Assembly: GCA_023955225.1 (NCBI GenBank)
Contig: JAGSGJ010000048.1
Span: 1-12,540 of the forward strand
Source: Sulfurovum sp.
GTDB taxonomy: Bacteria > Campylobacterota > Campylobacteria > Campylobacterales > Sulfurovaceae
DNA length: 12,540 nt
Direction of reading: 5' to 3'
The translations under genes and the position numbers were made by a program. A model generated the notes under the pieces. That model searched no databases, was not told where the DNA came from, and worked only from the letters and a program-made list of their open reading frames with translations. Below, one piece after another: positions 1-7,296 of this stretch; within the stretch, counting starts at the first letter, position 1; each line of letters starts with the position of its first letter.

Positions 1-607
1 GATTGATAAGTTTCGCCGCACCTACTTTTCCTATGCCTTTTACACCAGGAATATTGTCTGAACTGTCCCCTAGTATGGCTTGAAAGTTGATGAAGTCTTT
101 AGGGTATACACCAAATTTATCCACACATGCTTGTTCATCTACTTCTTGTTTTTTTACAGAATCATACATAACCACAACGCCATCATCGATCATCTGATAG
201 AGATCTTTATCGTGGGAAACAATACGTACCTTTAAACCTTGTTCTCTAGCAAATTTTGTCACAGTAGTAATGACATCATCTGCTTCAAACCCTTCACGAG
301 AAAGATTGGCAAAACCCATTTGTTCTATCCATTCTATGGCAACGGGGAGCTGTTTGACCAGATCATCAGGTGCCGGATCACGATGGGCTTTATACTCTGG
401 GTAGAGGTCATTACGGAACGTTCTGCCTTTTGCATCCAAAGCAAAAACCAGATAATCAGTACTGTGGTCACGATGTAAAGAGTCTACTAGGTTCGCAAAA
501 CCGGTTAAAAGTCCTGTAGGAAATCCTTCAGAGTTACGTAGAGGAGGAAGTGCAAAATAAGAACGGAAGAAGAAGCCGAATGTGTCTATAATAGTAATGG
601 TTTTCAA
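1..607 (-). CDS. polA: DNA polymerase I, N-terminal 5'-3' exonuclease part (cut by window edge)
   Basis: The first 202 residues are a 5'-3' exonuclease (FEN-type) domain, the part of DNA polymerase I that removes RNA primers and damaged flaps. Visible metal-ligand motifs are IID at 6-8, the EADD cluster at 108-111, SHDKDL at 131-136, and the helix-3-turn-helix DNA-binding stretch GDSSDNIPGVKGIG at 180-193. The arch-region signature YPEYKAHR is at 69-76. The only possible start near the 5' end is TTG at 607-605, because an in-frame TAG lies four codons upstream; the ribosome site is weak. The polymerase domain would lie outside the window, so a stand-alone exonuclease cannot be excluded, though polA is much likelier. 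Confidence 0.9.
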   Translation of the reverse strand, partial: MKTITIIDTFGFFFRSYFALPPLRNSEGFPTGLLTGFANLVDSLHRDHSTDYLVFALDAKGRTFRNDLYPEYKAHRDPAPDDLVKQLPVAIEWIEQMGFANLSREGFEADDVITTVTKFAREQGLKVRIVSHDKDLYQMIDDGVVVMYDSVKKQEVDEQACVDKFGVYPKDFINFQAILGDSSDNIPGVKGIGKVGAAKLIN

Positions 608-630
608 AGAATAAGCCTAGTTTTTTATGT

Positions 631-636
631 ATTCTA
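631..636 (-). promoter_or_regulatory. possible -10 element of polA
   Basis: Read on the minus strand this is TAGAAT. It would place a transcription start about 17 bases before the TTG start codon. No convincing -35 is seen, so this is a weak call based on position and sequence only. Confidence 0.3.
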
Positions 637-682
637 GCCTATTAAGAGTTAGAAGTTGCTCATATTTGGATTTTGATTTAAT

Positions 683-709
683 TTGACATAAATATGACAT
701 TTTTATAAT
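683..709 (+). promoter_or_regulatory. sigma-70-type promoter of the riboswitch leader
   Basis: A perfect TTGACA (683-688) is followed after 15 bases by a perfect TATAAT (704-709). The spacer is shorter than the usual 16-18. The predicted start near 716 is only a few bases before the aptamer at 724, which is the layout expected for a riboswitch leader. Confidence 0.55.
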
Positions 710-723
710 ATACTAACATAAAT

Positions 724-790
724 AAAGCCAAACTATTTGTGAAAATAGTACGGAAAGCTACGGATCTCTTGTAAGACCGCCGGGTTACTA
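724..790 (+). promoter_or_regulatory. cyclic-di-GMP-I (GEMM-I) riboswitch aptamer
   Basis: The order of conserved pieces matches GEMM-I. A GCCAAAC box (727-733) leads into stem CTATTT/AAATAG (733-738, 743-748) closed by a GTGA tetraloop of the GNRA type (739-742). Then come GGAAAGCTACGG (752-763), a second hairpin pairing GG-TCT with AGACC (762-767, 774-778), and the closing CGCCGGGTTACT (779-789). By comparison with the Vibrio cholerae Vc2 aptamer, G727 matches ligand-contacting G20, A754 matches A47 and C788 matches C92. G rather than A at position 20 fits c-di-GMP rather than the cGAMP-sensing variant. It sits 50 bases upstream of the 128-aa membrane protein, so it probably controls that gene. 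The match was made by eye, without a covariance model. Confidence 0.88.
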
Positions 791-799
791 AAAGCAAAC

Positions 800-818
800 A
801 CTCAAAACTTAATTGAGT
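800..818 (+). promoter_or_regulatory. hairpin between aptamer and ribosome site (candidate expression platform)
   Basis: ACTCAA (800-805) pairs with TTGAGT (813-818) around a 7-base loop. No U-run follows, so it is not a terminator. It ends 7 bases before the ribosome binding site AGGTAGGA (826-833), which suggests translational rather than transcriptional control, but no clear alternative pairing with the aptamer was found. Confidence 0.4.
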
Positions 819-840
819 TGTAATTAGGTAGGAATAGTTT

Positions 841-1227
841 ATGACCGTTAATCGTACAATACATACAGGAGTATCAAATCAATCGACTGTGAATCATCTC
901 CAGTCACCTAAAAAATTTTCCCAGAAAGAAGTTGATCTTACTCAAACACCTCTATTTTTCCCTGAAGGTTTTGAAAAGATATTCCTAGTTCTATACTTTA
1001 CCACACTCCCCTACATTGCTGGTCTTCTTTTTCTTTTCTTTTACATTGCAGAAGGAAAGCCAGGAGTATTCTCATCTCTTTATAAAAACTCGTCTTTCAT
1101 CTTAACCTGGGCCATAGGATACGAGATCATAGCAGGGCTTACCCTTCTTTGGATTGTAAAAATGTCTCTTGGTTTTGCAAATGAAAGTAGAAAACCAGGT
1201 CTCAAAAAGCAGTTTCGTAGACCATAA
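841..1227 (+). CDS. small two-helix membrane protein, first paralogue, downstream of the c-di-GMP riboswitch
   Basis: This 128-residue protein belongs to no family I recognise. A polar N-terminus of about 45 residues carries the shared motif KFSQKEVDL-TQTP-FFPEGFE (25-45). Two hydrophobic helices follow (about 47-70 and 86-108), then a basic tail ending FRRP. The second helix contains TW-IGYEIIA (89-98), with an acidic residue inside the membrane segment. There is no signal peptide. The start is set by AGGTAGGA seven bases before ATG. The next gene (1437) encodes a clear paralogue. The leader riboswitch implies expression tied to c-di-GMP, so a role in surface attachment or a motile-to-sessile switch is plausible, but this is inference from context only. 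Confidence 0.85.
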   Translation: MTVNRTIHTGVSNQSTVNHLQSPKKFSQKEVDLTQTPLFFPEGFEKIFLVLYFTTLPYIAGLLFLFFYIAEGKPGVFSSLYKNSSFILTWAIGYEIIAGLTLLWIVKMSLGFANESRKPGLKKQFRRP

Positions 1228-1263
1228 GTCTAGACGTACTATTTTATTTTAACTAACTCACTG

Positions 1264-1285
1264 TTAGAGTTCGCTCTTGTTCTAA
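1264..1285 (+). terminator. weak hairpin after the first small membrane gene
   Basis: AGAG (1266-1269) and CTCT (1274-1277) pair around TTCG, and outer TTAGA/TCTAA (1264-1268, 1281-1285) can pair instead. The tail is only mildly T-rich. It may attenuate transcription between the two paralogues, but it is not a canonical terminator. Confidence 0.25.
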
Positions 1286-1308
1286 TCCCTAATTAACATG
1301 AGTATAGA

Positions 1309-1314
1309 TACAAT
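1309..1314 (+). promoter_or_regulatory. possible -10 element of the second leader
   Basis: TACAAT sits in the same position relative to the second leader as TATAAT does to the first: 10-14 bases before the aptamer-like sequence. No -35 match is obvious. Confidence 0.35.
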
Positions 1315-1321
1315 TTATAAA

Positions 1322-1393
1322 AAGAGTCAAATTATTGTGGAAATTTGATGGGAAAGCTATTAATGTTATTCAAAAAGATATCTGAATCAACAT
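1322..1393 (+). promoter_or_regulatory. degenerate GEMM-like leader of the second paralogue
   Basis: The 5' half copies the upstream riboswitch: AAGAGTCAAA (1322-1331), then 18 bases, then GGGAAAGCTA (1350-1359), with the same 18-base spacing as in the first leader. The equivalents of G20 (1326) and A47 (1353) are present. However, the P1b stem does not form: the best pairing, CAAATT (1328-1333) with AATTTG (1342-1347), consumes the conserved CAAA. The GGGTTAC closing segment is absent. A 10-bp hairpin with one bulged C takes its place: 1363-1372 pairs with 1383-1393 around loop AAAAGATATC. It is probably a decayed or repurposed aptamer; ligand binding is doubtful. Confidence 0.5.
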
Positions 1394-1436
1394 AATATAA
1401 TCTCAAACTATCTGTCTAGATCGAAAAGAGAACATT

Positions 1437-1814
1437 ATGCTTAATAAACCTAATTTATTACATGAAAAAATGGAACATTCACCTGCAGAAAAGCCTATAC
1501 GATCATCTGATAAATTTTCAGAACAAGAAGTTGATCTGCAAAAGACCCCTTTTTTCTTTCCTAAAGGGTATGAAAACATATTTTTAACGCTATATTTTAT
1601 ATTTCTACCCTATATAGTTGGAATTTTATTCTTATTTCTTTATGCATCTAAAGGCAAGGTAGAATTTTTTCTATCTGTAAATGAGCTCTCTTCCGTAATT
1701 GTCACCTGGTCTATAGGATATGAGATCATTGCCGTACTGATTGTGCTTTATGTTATAAAAATGGCTTTCTCTTTTAATACTTCAAAGAAAAAAGAACCAT
1801 TTCAACGTCCTTAA
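1437..1814 (+). CDS. small two-helix membrane protein, second paralogue
   Basis: This 125-residue protein has the same layout as the 128-aa protein just upstream: polar N-terminus with KFSEQEVDLQKTPFFFPKGYE (26-46), two membrane helices (about 48-71 and 86-109), TWSIGYEIIA (90-99) and a basic tail ending FQRP. Motif regions are nearly the same in the two proteins, while the first 20 residues and the loop between helices (about 72-85) have diverged. That pattern suggests selection on the FFP and IGYEIIA segments. The ribosome site is weak (AAAAGAGAA before the ATG). The gene ends only 5 bases from the convergent uvrA stop, leaving no room for a separate terminator. Function is unknown. Confidence 0.82.
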   Translation: MLNKPNLLHEKMEHSPAEKPIRSSDKFSEQEVDLQKTPFFFPKGYENIFLTLYFIFLPYIVGILFLFLYASKGKVEFFLSVNELSSVIVTWSIGYEIIAVLIVLYVIKMAFSFNTSKKKEPFQRP

Positions 1815-1819
1815 CATTA

Positions 1820-4636
1820 CTATTTCAACTCTTTAGCCAAATACTCACCTGTATAAGATCCTGTTTTTTTGTAGTCACTGGCCAATGCTTCAGGTGATCC
1901 CGTAGCAATGATGAGTCCACCTTTATTCCCACCCTCAGGTCCCATGTCTATGATGTAGTCTGCATTTTTAACCATGTCCAGATTATGTTCTATGACAACG
2001 ACTGAATTTCCCAATTCTACTAAGTGGTGTAATACACCTGTAAGTCTGTCTACATCTGCAAAATGAAGCCCGGTAGTAGGTTCATCTAAGATGTAAAGTG
2101 TTTGACCTGTATCTTTACGACTCAGCTCTTTACTCAGCTTGATACGCTGAGCCTCTCCACCTGACAGGGTGGTAGCATTTTGTCCTAGAGTAATATAGTC
2201 AAGCCCTACATCTGTCAATGTTTTGAGCTTGACCGCTATGGCAGGAATCGCTTTAAAGAATACCAATGCCTCACCTACACTCATCCCAAGAACATCTGAA
2301 ATAGACTTTCCTTTATACAACACTTCACGTGTTTGTGCATTGTAGCGTGTACCGTCACAGGCATCACAAGAGACGAGGACATCGGGCAAGAAGTGCATCT
2401 CTATCTTTATCTGTCCGTCTCCCTGACACTTCTCACAACGTCCGCCTTTCACATTAAATGAAAAACGTCCTATTTTATAACCGCGAAGTTCTGCCTCTTT
2501 TGTTTGGGCAAAAAGTTTACGTATCTCATCCATAATACCTGTATAGGTTGCAGGGTTTGAACGTGGTGTTCTTCCTATAGGACTTTGATCAAGGTAGATC
2601 ACTTTATCAAGTTTTTCCAGCCCTGTGATCTCTACACCATCCACTTTATTGACCTTTTTGGCACGGTTGAGTAATTCTCTTGCCACAGGAAGTAAGGTTT
2701 GAAGTATGAGTGAACTTTTTCCACTACCACTGACTCCCGTAATACATACAAAATTTTGTAATGGTATTTTAGCATCAAGCTTTTCGATGTTATTGAGAGT
2801 AACATTTTTGATCTCTATCCACTCATTCTGAGGGTTATCATGAGAGTAAGAGATCTCTTTTTTACCATACATATAGTCTGCCGTCAAAGTCTTCGCTTTG
2901 GCCAGTTTCTTCGCATCACCGGCAAAAACCACTTCACCACCAAACTCCCCTGCTCCAGGACCAATATCTATGATGTAGTCTGCGGCTAAGATAGTCTCTT
3001 TGTCATGTTCTACAACGATAACAGAGTTCCCTTTTTCTCGTAAAGAGTTGAGCGTACGTATGAGTTTCATCGTATCACGTTCATGAAGTCCTATGCTTGG
3101 TTCATCCAGTACATACATCACCCCGGTCAGTCCAGAACCTATCTGCGAAGCAATACGTATACGCTGTGCTTCACCACCTGAGATACTTCTAGCATCACGA
3201 CTCAAGGTAATGTACCCTAAACCTACATCATACAAGAAATAAAGTCTTTCATAAAGTTCTTTAAGTATGGACTCTGCTATCATCTTTTGCTGTTCACTTA
3301 AGTGAGAAAAACTATCTTTATCGGAAAAATAAGCATACGATTTTTCTATAGGCATATCGATTATCTCTGCGATATTTTTCCCCTCTATCTTCACAGCTAA
3401 TGAACGAGGTCTCAATCTATGTCCATCACACTTATCACAAACTTTTTCAGTCATATATTCAGAAAGGTCTTTTTCCTCTTTAAACATATCATGTGCGAAC
3501 TTGACCACACCTGGCCACTCACGTTTGAGTTTATGACGTTTCCATAAAAAGTCTACAGTAGTACCATTACCATAGAGTATGGCTTTTTGTTGATGTGATT
3601 CAAGTTCACCATAAGGGGTTTTAATATCTATATCGTTCTGTTCACAAAAAGCATTAAGGAATTTGGTGTAGTAACTCTTGTTAAAACCATACATGATCTT
3701 CACTGCACCCTTATCTATACAGAGTTCCGAGTCTATGACTTTCTTTAAGTCTATGGCATAACGGATACCAAGACCATCACAGGCAGGGCAGGCACCTTTA
3801 GGTGAATTAAAAGAAAAACTTACCGGTTCCAAAGGTTCAAAACTCAACTTACAATCAAAACAGGCCAAATGTTCAGAGTAATGGATGTGCTGTCTGTCAA
3901 GATCAAGCTCTTCGAAGTTGAGTACTTCTATCTCCATCTCACCGTAACTCTCTTTAAGTGCTTTCTCAACATCTTGTCCTATACGGTCACGACTCTCCTC
4001 TTTTACTACGACTCTGTCAACGACTACTTTAATGGTATGTTTTTTTGTTTTAGAAAGTTCTATCTCATCATCAAGACGTACCATTACACCATCTATCATT
4101 GCACGAATGTACCCTTTATGACGAAGAGACTCCAGCATATCTGAAAAGCTCCCTTTTTTCTCTTTCACCAGCGGTGCCATGATGACAAGTTTTGCTCCAT
4201 CGGGTAGTGTTAACACCTCTTCTATAATGTCAGAAGCGGACATAGAAGAGATGGGTTTTCCACACTCATGACAGTGCTGCTCTCCTACACGTGAAAAAAG
4301 TAGTCTAAGGTAATCATATATTTCCGTAATCGTTCCCACAGTAGAGCGTGGATTTTTAGACGTTGTTTTCTGATCTATCGCGATGGCAGGGGTCAAACCC
4401 TCTATCTTATCGACATCAGGTTTACCAACACGTCCTAAGAACTGTCGTGCATAAGAGGAGAGTGACTCAATGTAACGTCTTTGTCCTTCGGCGTAAAGTG
4501 TTGAAAAGGCTAGCGTAGATTTACCAGACCCGGAGATACCGGTCACAACCACCAGTTTATTTTTAGGAATCTCTATATTTATATTTTTTAAATTGTTTTC
4601 TCTTGCACCGTACACTTTTATCATATCATTCTTCAT
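1820..4636 (-). CDS. uvrA: excinuclease ABC subunit A
   Basis: UvrA is the damage-sensing ATPase of nucleotide excision repair; it works as a dimer that loads UvrB at lesions. The protein is 938 residues, the normal length (about 940). It shows both ABC modules: Walker A GISGSGKST (33-41) and GVSGSGKSS (634-642), signature SGGEAQR at 486-492 and 825-831, and Walker B VLDEP (509-513) and ILDEP (849-853). Zinc ligands are in place: C259/C262 with C283/C286, and C734/C737 with C757/C760. An additional CHEC pair is at 122-125. The ATG has AGGA seven bases upstream. It lies 16 bases after the permease gene on the same strand, so the two are probably co-transcribed. No defect is seen. Confidence 0.98.
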   Translation of the reverse strand: MKNDMIKVYGARENNLKNINIEIPKNKLVVVTGISGSGKSTLAFSTLYAEGQRRYIESLSSYARQFLGRVGKPDVDKIEGLTPAIAIDQKTTSKNPRSTVGTITEIYDYLRLLFSRVGEQHCHECGKPISSMSASDIIEEVLTLPDGAKLVIMAPLVKEKKGSFSDMLESLRHKGYIRAMIDGVMVRLDDEIELSKTKKHTIKVVVDRVVVKEESRDRIGQDVEKALKESYGEMEIEVLNFEELDLDRQHIHYSEHLACFDCKLSFEPLEPVSFSFNSPKGACPACDGLGIRYAIDLKKVIDSELCIDKGAVKIMYGFNKSYYTKFLNAFCEQNDIDIKTPYGELESHQQKAILYGNGTTVDFLWKRHKLKREWPGVVKFAHDMFKEEKDLSEYMTEKVCDKCDGHRLRPRSLAVKIEGKNIAEIIDMPIEKSYAYFSDKDSFSHLSEQQKMIAESILKELYERLYFLYDVGLGYITLSRDARSISGGEAQRIRIASQIGSGLTGVMYVLDEPSIGLHERDTMKLIRTLNSLREKGNSVIVVEHDKETILAADYIIDIGPGAGEFGGEVVFAGDAKKLAKAKTLTADYMYGKKEISYSHDNPQNEWIEIKNVTLNNIEKLDAKIPLQNFVCITGVSGSGKSSLILQTLLPVARELLNRAKKVNKVDGVEITGLEKLDKVIYLDQSPIGRTPRSNPATYTGIMDEIRKLFAQTKEAELRGYKIGRFSFNVKGGRCEKCQGDGQIKIEMHFLPDVLVSCDACDGTRYNAQTREVLYKGKSISDVLGMSVGEALVFFKAIPAIAVKLKTLTDVGLDYITLGQNATTLSGGEAQRIKLSKELSRKDTGQTLYILDEPTTGLHFADVDRLTGVLHHLVELGNSVVVIEHNLDMVKNADYIIDMGPEGGNKGGLIIATGSPEALASDYKKTGSYTGEYLAKELK

Positions 4637-4652
4637 TCTTTTATCCTAGTTA

Positions 4653-5393
4653 TTAAAAACACATTTTTTTTATCAAGATAAGCAAAGCAAACATATAAAG
4701 TGCTAAAAGTGCCATCTTGTGATTTTTAGAGTTTACATGGTCTTTGAGCCAAATACCCAATGCCACACCTAGCAGTGAAGCTACTGCCACGATCAAGCCA
4801 TTGCTAAAATCTATCGTTCCGGTAGTAAGTCGGCTTATCATTCCTGCGACTGAAGAGAATACCACAAAAAACAGTCCAGCACTCACTGCCTTTTTAATAG
4901 GGTAATGTAATAACCCCACTAAAAGCGGTGTGAGTAGGATAGACCCACCAATACCCAGTGTAATAGAAAAGATACCGATCCCCAGACCAATCCCCAAAAG
5001 CAATCCTTTATTCAGTGTCTTCGCCTTACCGTCATCTTCATGATGCTTAGAGAAAAAAAGTCTAAACAGAGCAAATATAAGTAGCCCTAAAAAGAGGAAT
5101 TGCAGTACTATATCTGAGATATACTGTGTAACATATCCACCGATATATCCACCTACAAAGCCCCCAAAGCCTACAAATATCCCTTCACCGATGATGAGAG
5201 AGCCTTTCCTGTGGTTCAGGTATGAACCGTAAATAGAGCTAAATACCATTTGAATAATAGAAATACCAATCGCATCTTTAGTGTCAAAACCAAGTACCAA
5301 AAGTATCGGTACAAGAATCATACCACCTCCTATACCGAAAAAGCCCGACATCGTACCGATAAAGATACCCACAAGTCCAAGTTCTATGATCAT
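4653..5393 (-). CDS. TauE/SafE-family membrane transporter
   Basis: This 246-residue, very hydrophobic protein has about eight membrane helices and two copies of the family's internal repeat: G-MSGFFGIGGGMILVP (13-29) and G-ITLGIGGSILLTP (140-156). The TauE/SafE family exports small organic or sulfur anions such as sulfite, sulfoacetate or related acids; the substrate here cannot be told from sequence. A cytoplasmic loop with a charged stretch (about 113-128) separates the two halves. It has its own extended -10 promoter and appears to lead a two-gene transcript with uvrA. For a sulfur-metabolising bacterium sulfite or thiosulfate-derived export would make sense, but that is inference. Confidence 0.9.
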   Translation of the reverse strand: MIIELGLVGIFIGTMSGFFGIGGGMILVPILLVLGFDTKDAIGISIIQMVFSSIYGSYLNHRKGSLIIGEGIFVGFGGFVGGYIGGYVTQYISDIVLQFLFLGLLIFALFRLFFSKHHEDDGKAKTLNKGLLLGIGLGIGIFSITLGIGGSILLTPLLVGLLHYPIKKAVSAGLFFVVFSSVAGMISRLTTGTIDFSNGLIVAVASLLGVALGIWLKDHVNSKNHKMALLALYMFALLILIKKMCF

Positions 5394-5402
5394 TTCTACT
5401 AC

Positions 5403-5429
5403 TCCAAAAATTAAGTTGGAATTATAACA
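5403..5429 (-). promoter_or_regulatory. extended -10 promoter and leader stem of the TauE-type gene
   Basis: On the minus strand TGTTATAAT (5429-5421) is a perfect extended -10 (TGnTATAAT). The short leader then holds TCCAA/TTGGA (5416-5420 and 5403-5407), a 5-bp stem that includes part of the GGAG ribosome site located 8 bases before ATG. Confidence 0.6.
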
Positions 5430-5458
5430 TTTTTCTTAAATGTTTACACTAATTTAGC

Positions 5459-5464
5459 TATACT
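5459..5464 (+). promoter_or_regulatory. possible -10 of the PqiA-domain gene
   Basis: TATACT lies about 50 bases before the ATG at 5515; TATAAA at 5472-5477 is an alternative. No -35 fits well. The gene must be read from within this 121-base divergent region. Confidence 0.35.
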
Positions 5465-5514
5465 CATAGTATATAAAACTAAAATTATGAAAATTAACCA
5501 AGGAAGTAAAGAGA

Positions 5515-6825
5515 ATGGCATTTATTACACAGAACATTAAAAAAATATTTTCATATTGGTTAATAATCTTGAGTGTTCTACTACTCTCTTCCATGATTTA
5601 TACGATAACACATCTTATCGAAACAGGTAAAGAAACAAAAATTTTAAAAGTAGATTATGAACAATTGCACAGCCTGCAGTATGGTCTACTCAATTCTAAC
5701 GTATGGACAGAGAAAATCTCAGCTGTCTTTCGTCAAAAGATTGATGAATTTGATTTTACTTCAACAAGTCGTGAAGAGATCAAAAAATATGTAGAAACTG
5801 TTATAGATACACTCATTGTTGAAGCAGACAAAACAGTACGAAGAAAGAACGAAAGCAAAAGAGGTTTTTTTAAGAGCCTGTTAGGTGATACCAAACAAAT
5901 GATCACCGATGAGCTTGTCGATATTAGAAACTTAAGAAAAAAAGTACCTCAATATACTGATGCTGTGATGAATGAACTTGAAAAACCTGCAAATCAAAAG
6001 ATCCTCAAAGCGGTCATGAAAGACAAACTGCATCAATTCATGAAAACCAATCTTGCTCCCGTTGATATGAGTGGATACAATCAAATACTCGAAGTCTATC
6101 AATGTAATGACTTTGAAACATGCAGTACTCTTTTAGATGCACAACTCAAACAAAGATCAGAGGAGCTGAACCTCTATACTATAGCTATCTTATCTATGGC
6201 TGTTATCCTGATCATACTTATTTTACTTCAAGGAACCATACTAAAGTCTATTTCACTACTCTTACTTTCTGTGACAAGTATTGCCTTGTTAATTGCTGGT
6301 CTATTTCTACCTATGCTCGATATTGAAGCTAAAATAAATAAACTCTACTTCATCATACTGGAGAAACCCCTTACTTTTACAGATCAAGTCATTTTTTTTA
6401 AAAGTAAAAGCATCTCTGACCTGGCCCAATTATTGTTGGAATCTGATGAGATCAAGATGATATTTGTAGGAGTACTGTTGGTTATGTTCAGTATCATTTT
6501 TCCGACTTTAAAACTTATCTCTACTTATCTATACTTTTATAGTAGAAGTTTTATAGGGAACAATGCCATTGTACGTTTCTTCGCATTGCGTTCTACAAAA
6601 TGGTCTATGGCGGATGTTATGGTTGTTTCCATATTTATGGCATATTTAGGACTTGACAGCATGATAGAAAATGAGTTAAAAAAACTGGTAGAACAAAGTG
6701 CACCTGTCAATGTTATTACGTCTAACGGTACCGACTTACAGGTAGGATTCTTCCTCTTTTTAGGCTTTGTATTTACCAGTTTTGTGCTCTCTATACTTGT
6801 AGAAAATTCTCGTAAATCTGATTAG
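5515..6825 (+). CDS. PqiA-domain membrane protein with a large N-terminal extracytoplasmic region
   Basis: The 436-residue protein starts with one membrane anchor (about 12-32), followed by a mostly helical soluble region (about 33-218) with charged segments and a cysteine pair (C197, C203). The C-terminal half has about five helices (219-238, 244-266, 313-338, 366-382, 410-428) with PqiA-family landmarks: FLPML (264-268), FPTLKL (329-334) and KWSMADV (362-368). PqiA proteins are inner-membrane partners of MCE lipid-transport systems, but no MCE (PqiB) or PqiC gene is next to it. Only one PqiA module is present and the zinc-ribbon of classical PqiA is missing. The start is supported by AAGGAAG (5500-5506) upstream. 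It converges on the next gene with a 3-base gap. Domain assignment is by motif recognition. Confidence 0.75.
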   Translation: MAFITQNIKKIFSYWLIILSVLLLSSMIYTITHLIETGKETKILKVDYEQLHSLQYGLLNSNVWTEKISAVFRQKIDEFDFTSTSREEIKKYVETVIDTLIVEADKTVRRKNESKRGFFKSLLGDTKQMITDELVDIRNLRKKVPQYTDAVMNELEKPANQKILKAVMKDKLHQFMKTNLAPVDMSGYNQILEVYQCNDFETCSTLLDAQLKQRSEELNLYTIAILSMAVILIILILLQGTILKSISLLLLSVTSIALLIAGLFLPMLDIEAKINKLYFIILEKPLTFTDQVIFFKSKSISDLAQLLLESDEIKMIFVGVLLVMFSIIFPTLKLISTYLYFYSRSFIGNNAIVRFFALRSTKWSMADVMVVSIFMAYLGLDSMIENELKKLVEQSAPVNVITSNGTDLQVGFFLFLGFVFTSFVLSILVENSRKSD

Positions 6826-6828
6826 TTT

Positions 6829-7245
6829 TTATATATACATAAACTGAGATAAAAAGAGTATCGTGACAACAAAAGCAAAGGGTAGCACATGGCTCTTAAA
6901 TACCAAAGGTTGAATACCCAGATAGACCTGTGCAAAACCTCTTATCCCCAGCCATATCCCCAAGAAAGCTTTGAGTGAAAGCATCATTTGAAATGAGCTC
7001 ATCCCCTCTTCACCAAACGTACCAAATACCTGTGTGATAAGATAAAGTCCTGTAAGTACTGCTACTAAAAGACTAGGAGGCACCACTTTACGCACATATT
7101 TCATAAATGATTCTCTGATCTTCTTGTGCTCTTGTGTATCATATGATTTTTGTATATGCACTAAAAAAAGATTATCAACGATGAGAAATCCACCGTAAAT
7201 GAATGCTGCAAAAAGGTGGATGGTTTTAATAATAACAAAGGTCAT
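6829..7245 (-). CDS. small four-helix membrane protein, CopD/HemJ-like layout
   Basis: This 138-residue protein has helices at about 4-24, 55-76, 88-108 and 118-137. Helix 1 carries KTIH with H10, a second histidine ends the loop at H30 (LVH), and helix 3 starts with LSLK (K92). This His/His/Lys placement resembles HemJ (protoporphyrinogen oxidase, where an N-terminal His and a Lys near 88 are essential) and related CopD-like proteins. The remaining HemJ signature (tryptophan and LPRLFVYH around helix 1) is not there, so true HemJ activity is unlikely. A heme- or metal-linked role is possible. Its promoter has an FNR-type box, suggesting control by oxygen, nitrogen oxides or another CRP/FNR signal. 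AGGA lies 7 bases before the ATG. Confidence 0.72.
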   Translation of the reverse strand: MTFVIIKTIHLFAAFIYGGFLIVDNLFLVHIQKSYDTQEHKKIRESFMKYVRKVVPPSLLVAVLTGLYLITQVFGTFGEEGMSSFQMMLSLKAFLGIWLGIRGFAQVYLGIQPLVFKSHVLPFAFVVTILFLSQFMYI

Positions 7246-7268
7246 GAGAGAATCCTGATTTTTGGGAG

Positions 7269-7278
7269 AGTATACTCT
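7269..7278 (-). promoter_or_regulatory. -10 element within palindrome AGAGTATACTCT
   Basis: On the minus strand TATACT spans 7274-7269, inside the perfect 12-base palindrome 7267-7278. It predicts a transcription start at about 7262, giving a 17-base leader that contains the AGGA ribosome site. A further inverted repeat, ATCTCT-A-AGAGAT (7284-7296), lies between this element and the FNR-type box, where a -35 would be. Confidence 0.6.
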
Positions 7279-7296
7279 AATTGATCTCTAAGAGAT

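Larger units (their letters stand above)
704..1814 (+). repeat. tandem duplication of leader plus small membrane gene
   Basis: Unit 1 runs about 704-1227 and unit 2 about 1309-1814. Each has a -10 element, an aptamer-like leader with identical internal spacing up to the GGAAAGCTA box, and a two-helix protein with shared motifs. DNA similarity is low outside these parts, so the duplication is old. Confidence 0.6.

Noticed and set aside
239..478. Plus-strand open frame of 79 codons inside polA
   Set aside because: Antisense to conserved exonuclease motifs; no ribosome site.
1322..1393. A second functional GEMM-I riboswitch
   Set aside because: The 3' half of the aptamer and P1b stem are not formed, so only a degenerate copy is claimed.
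3869..4144. Plus-strand open frame of 91 codons inside uvrA
   Set aside because: It is antisense to an intact, highly conserved part of uvrA and has no ribosome site or recognisable protein character.
6824..6845. AGTTT/AAACT hairpin at the convergent ends of the PqiA-like and four-helix genes
   Set aside because: Stem is five A/T-rich pairs around a 12-base loop with no clear U-run; not enough to call a terminator.
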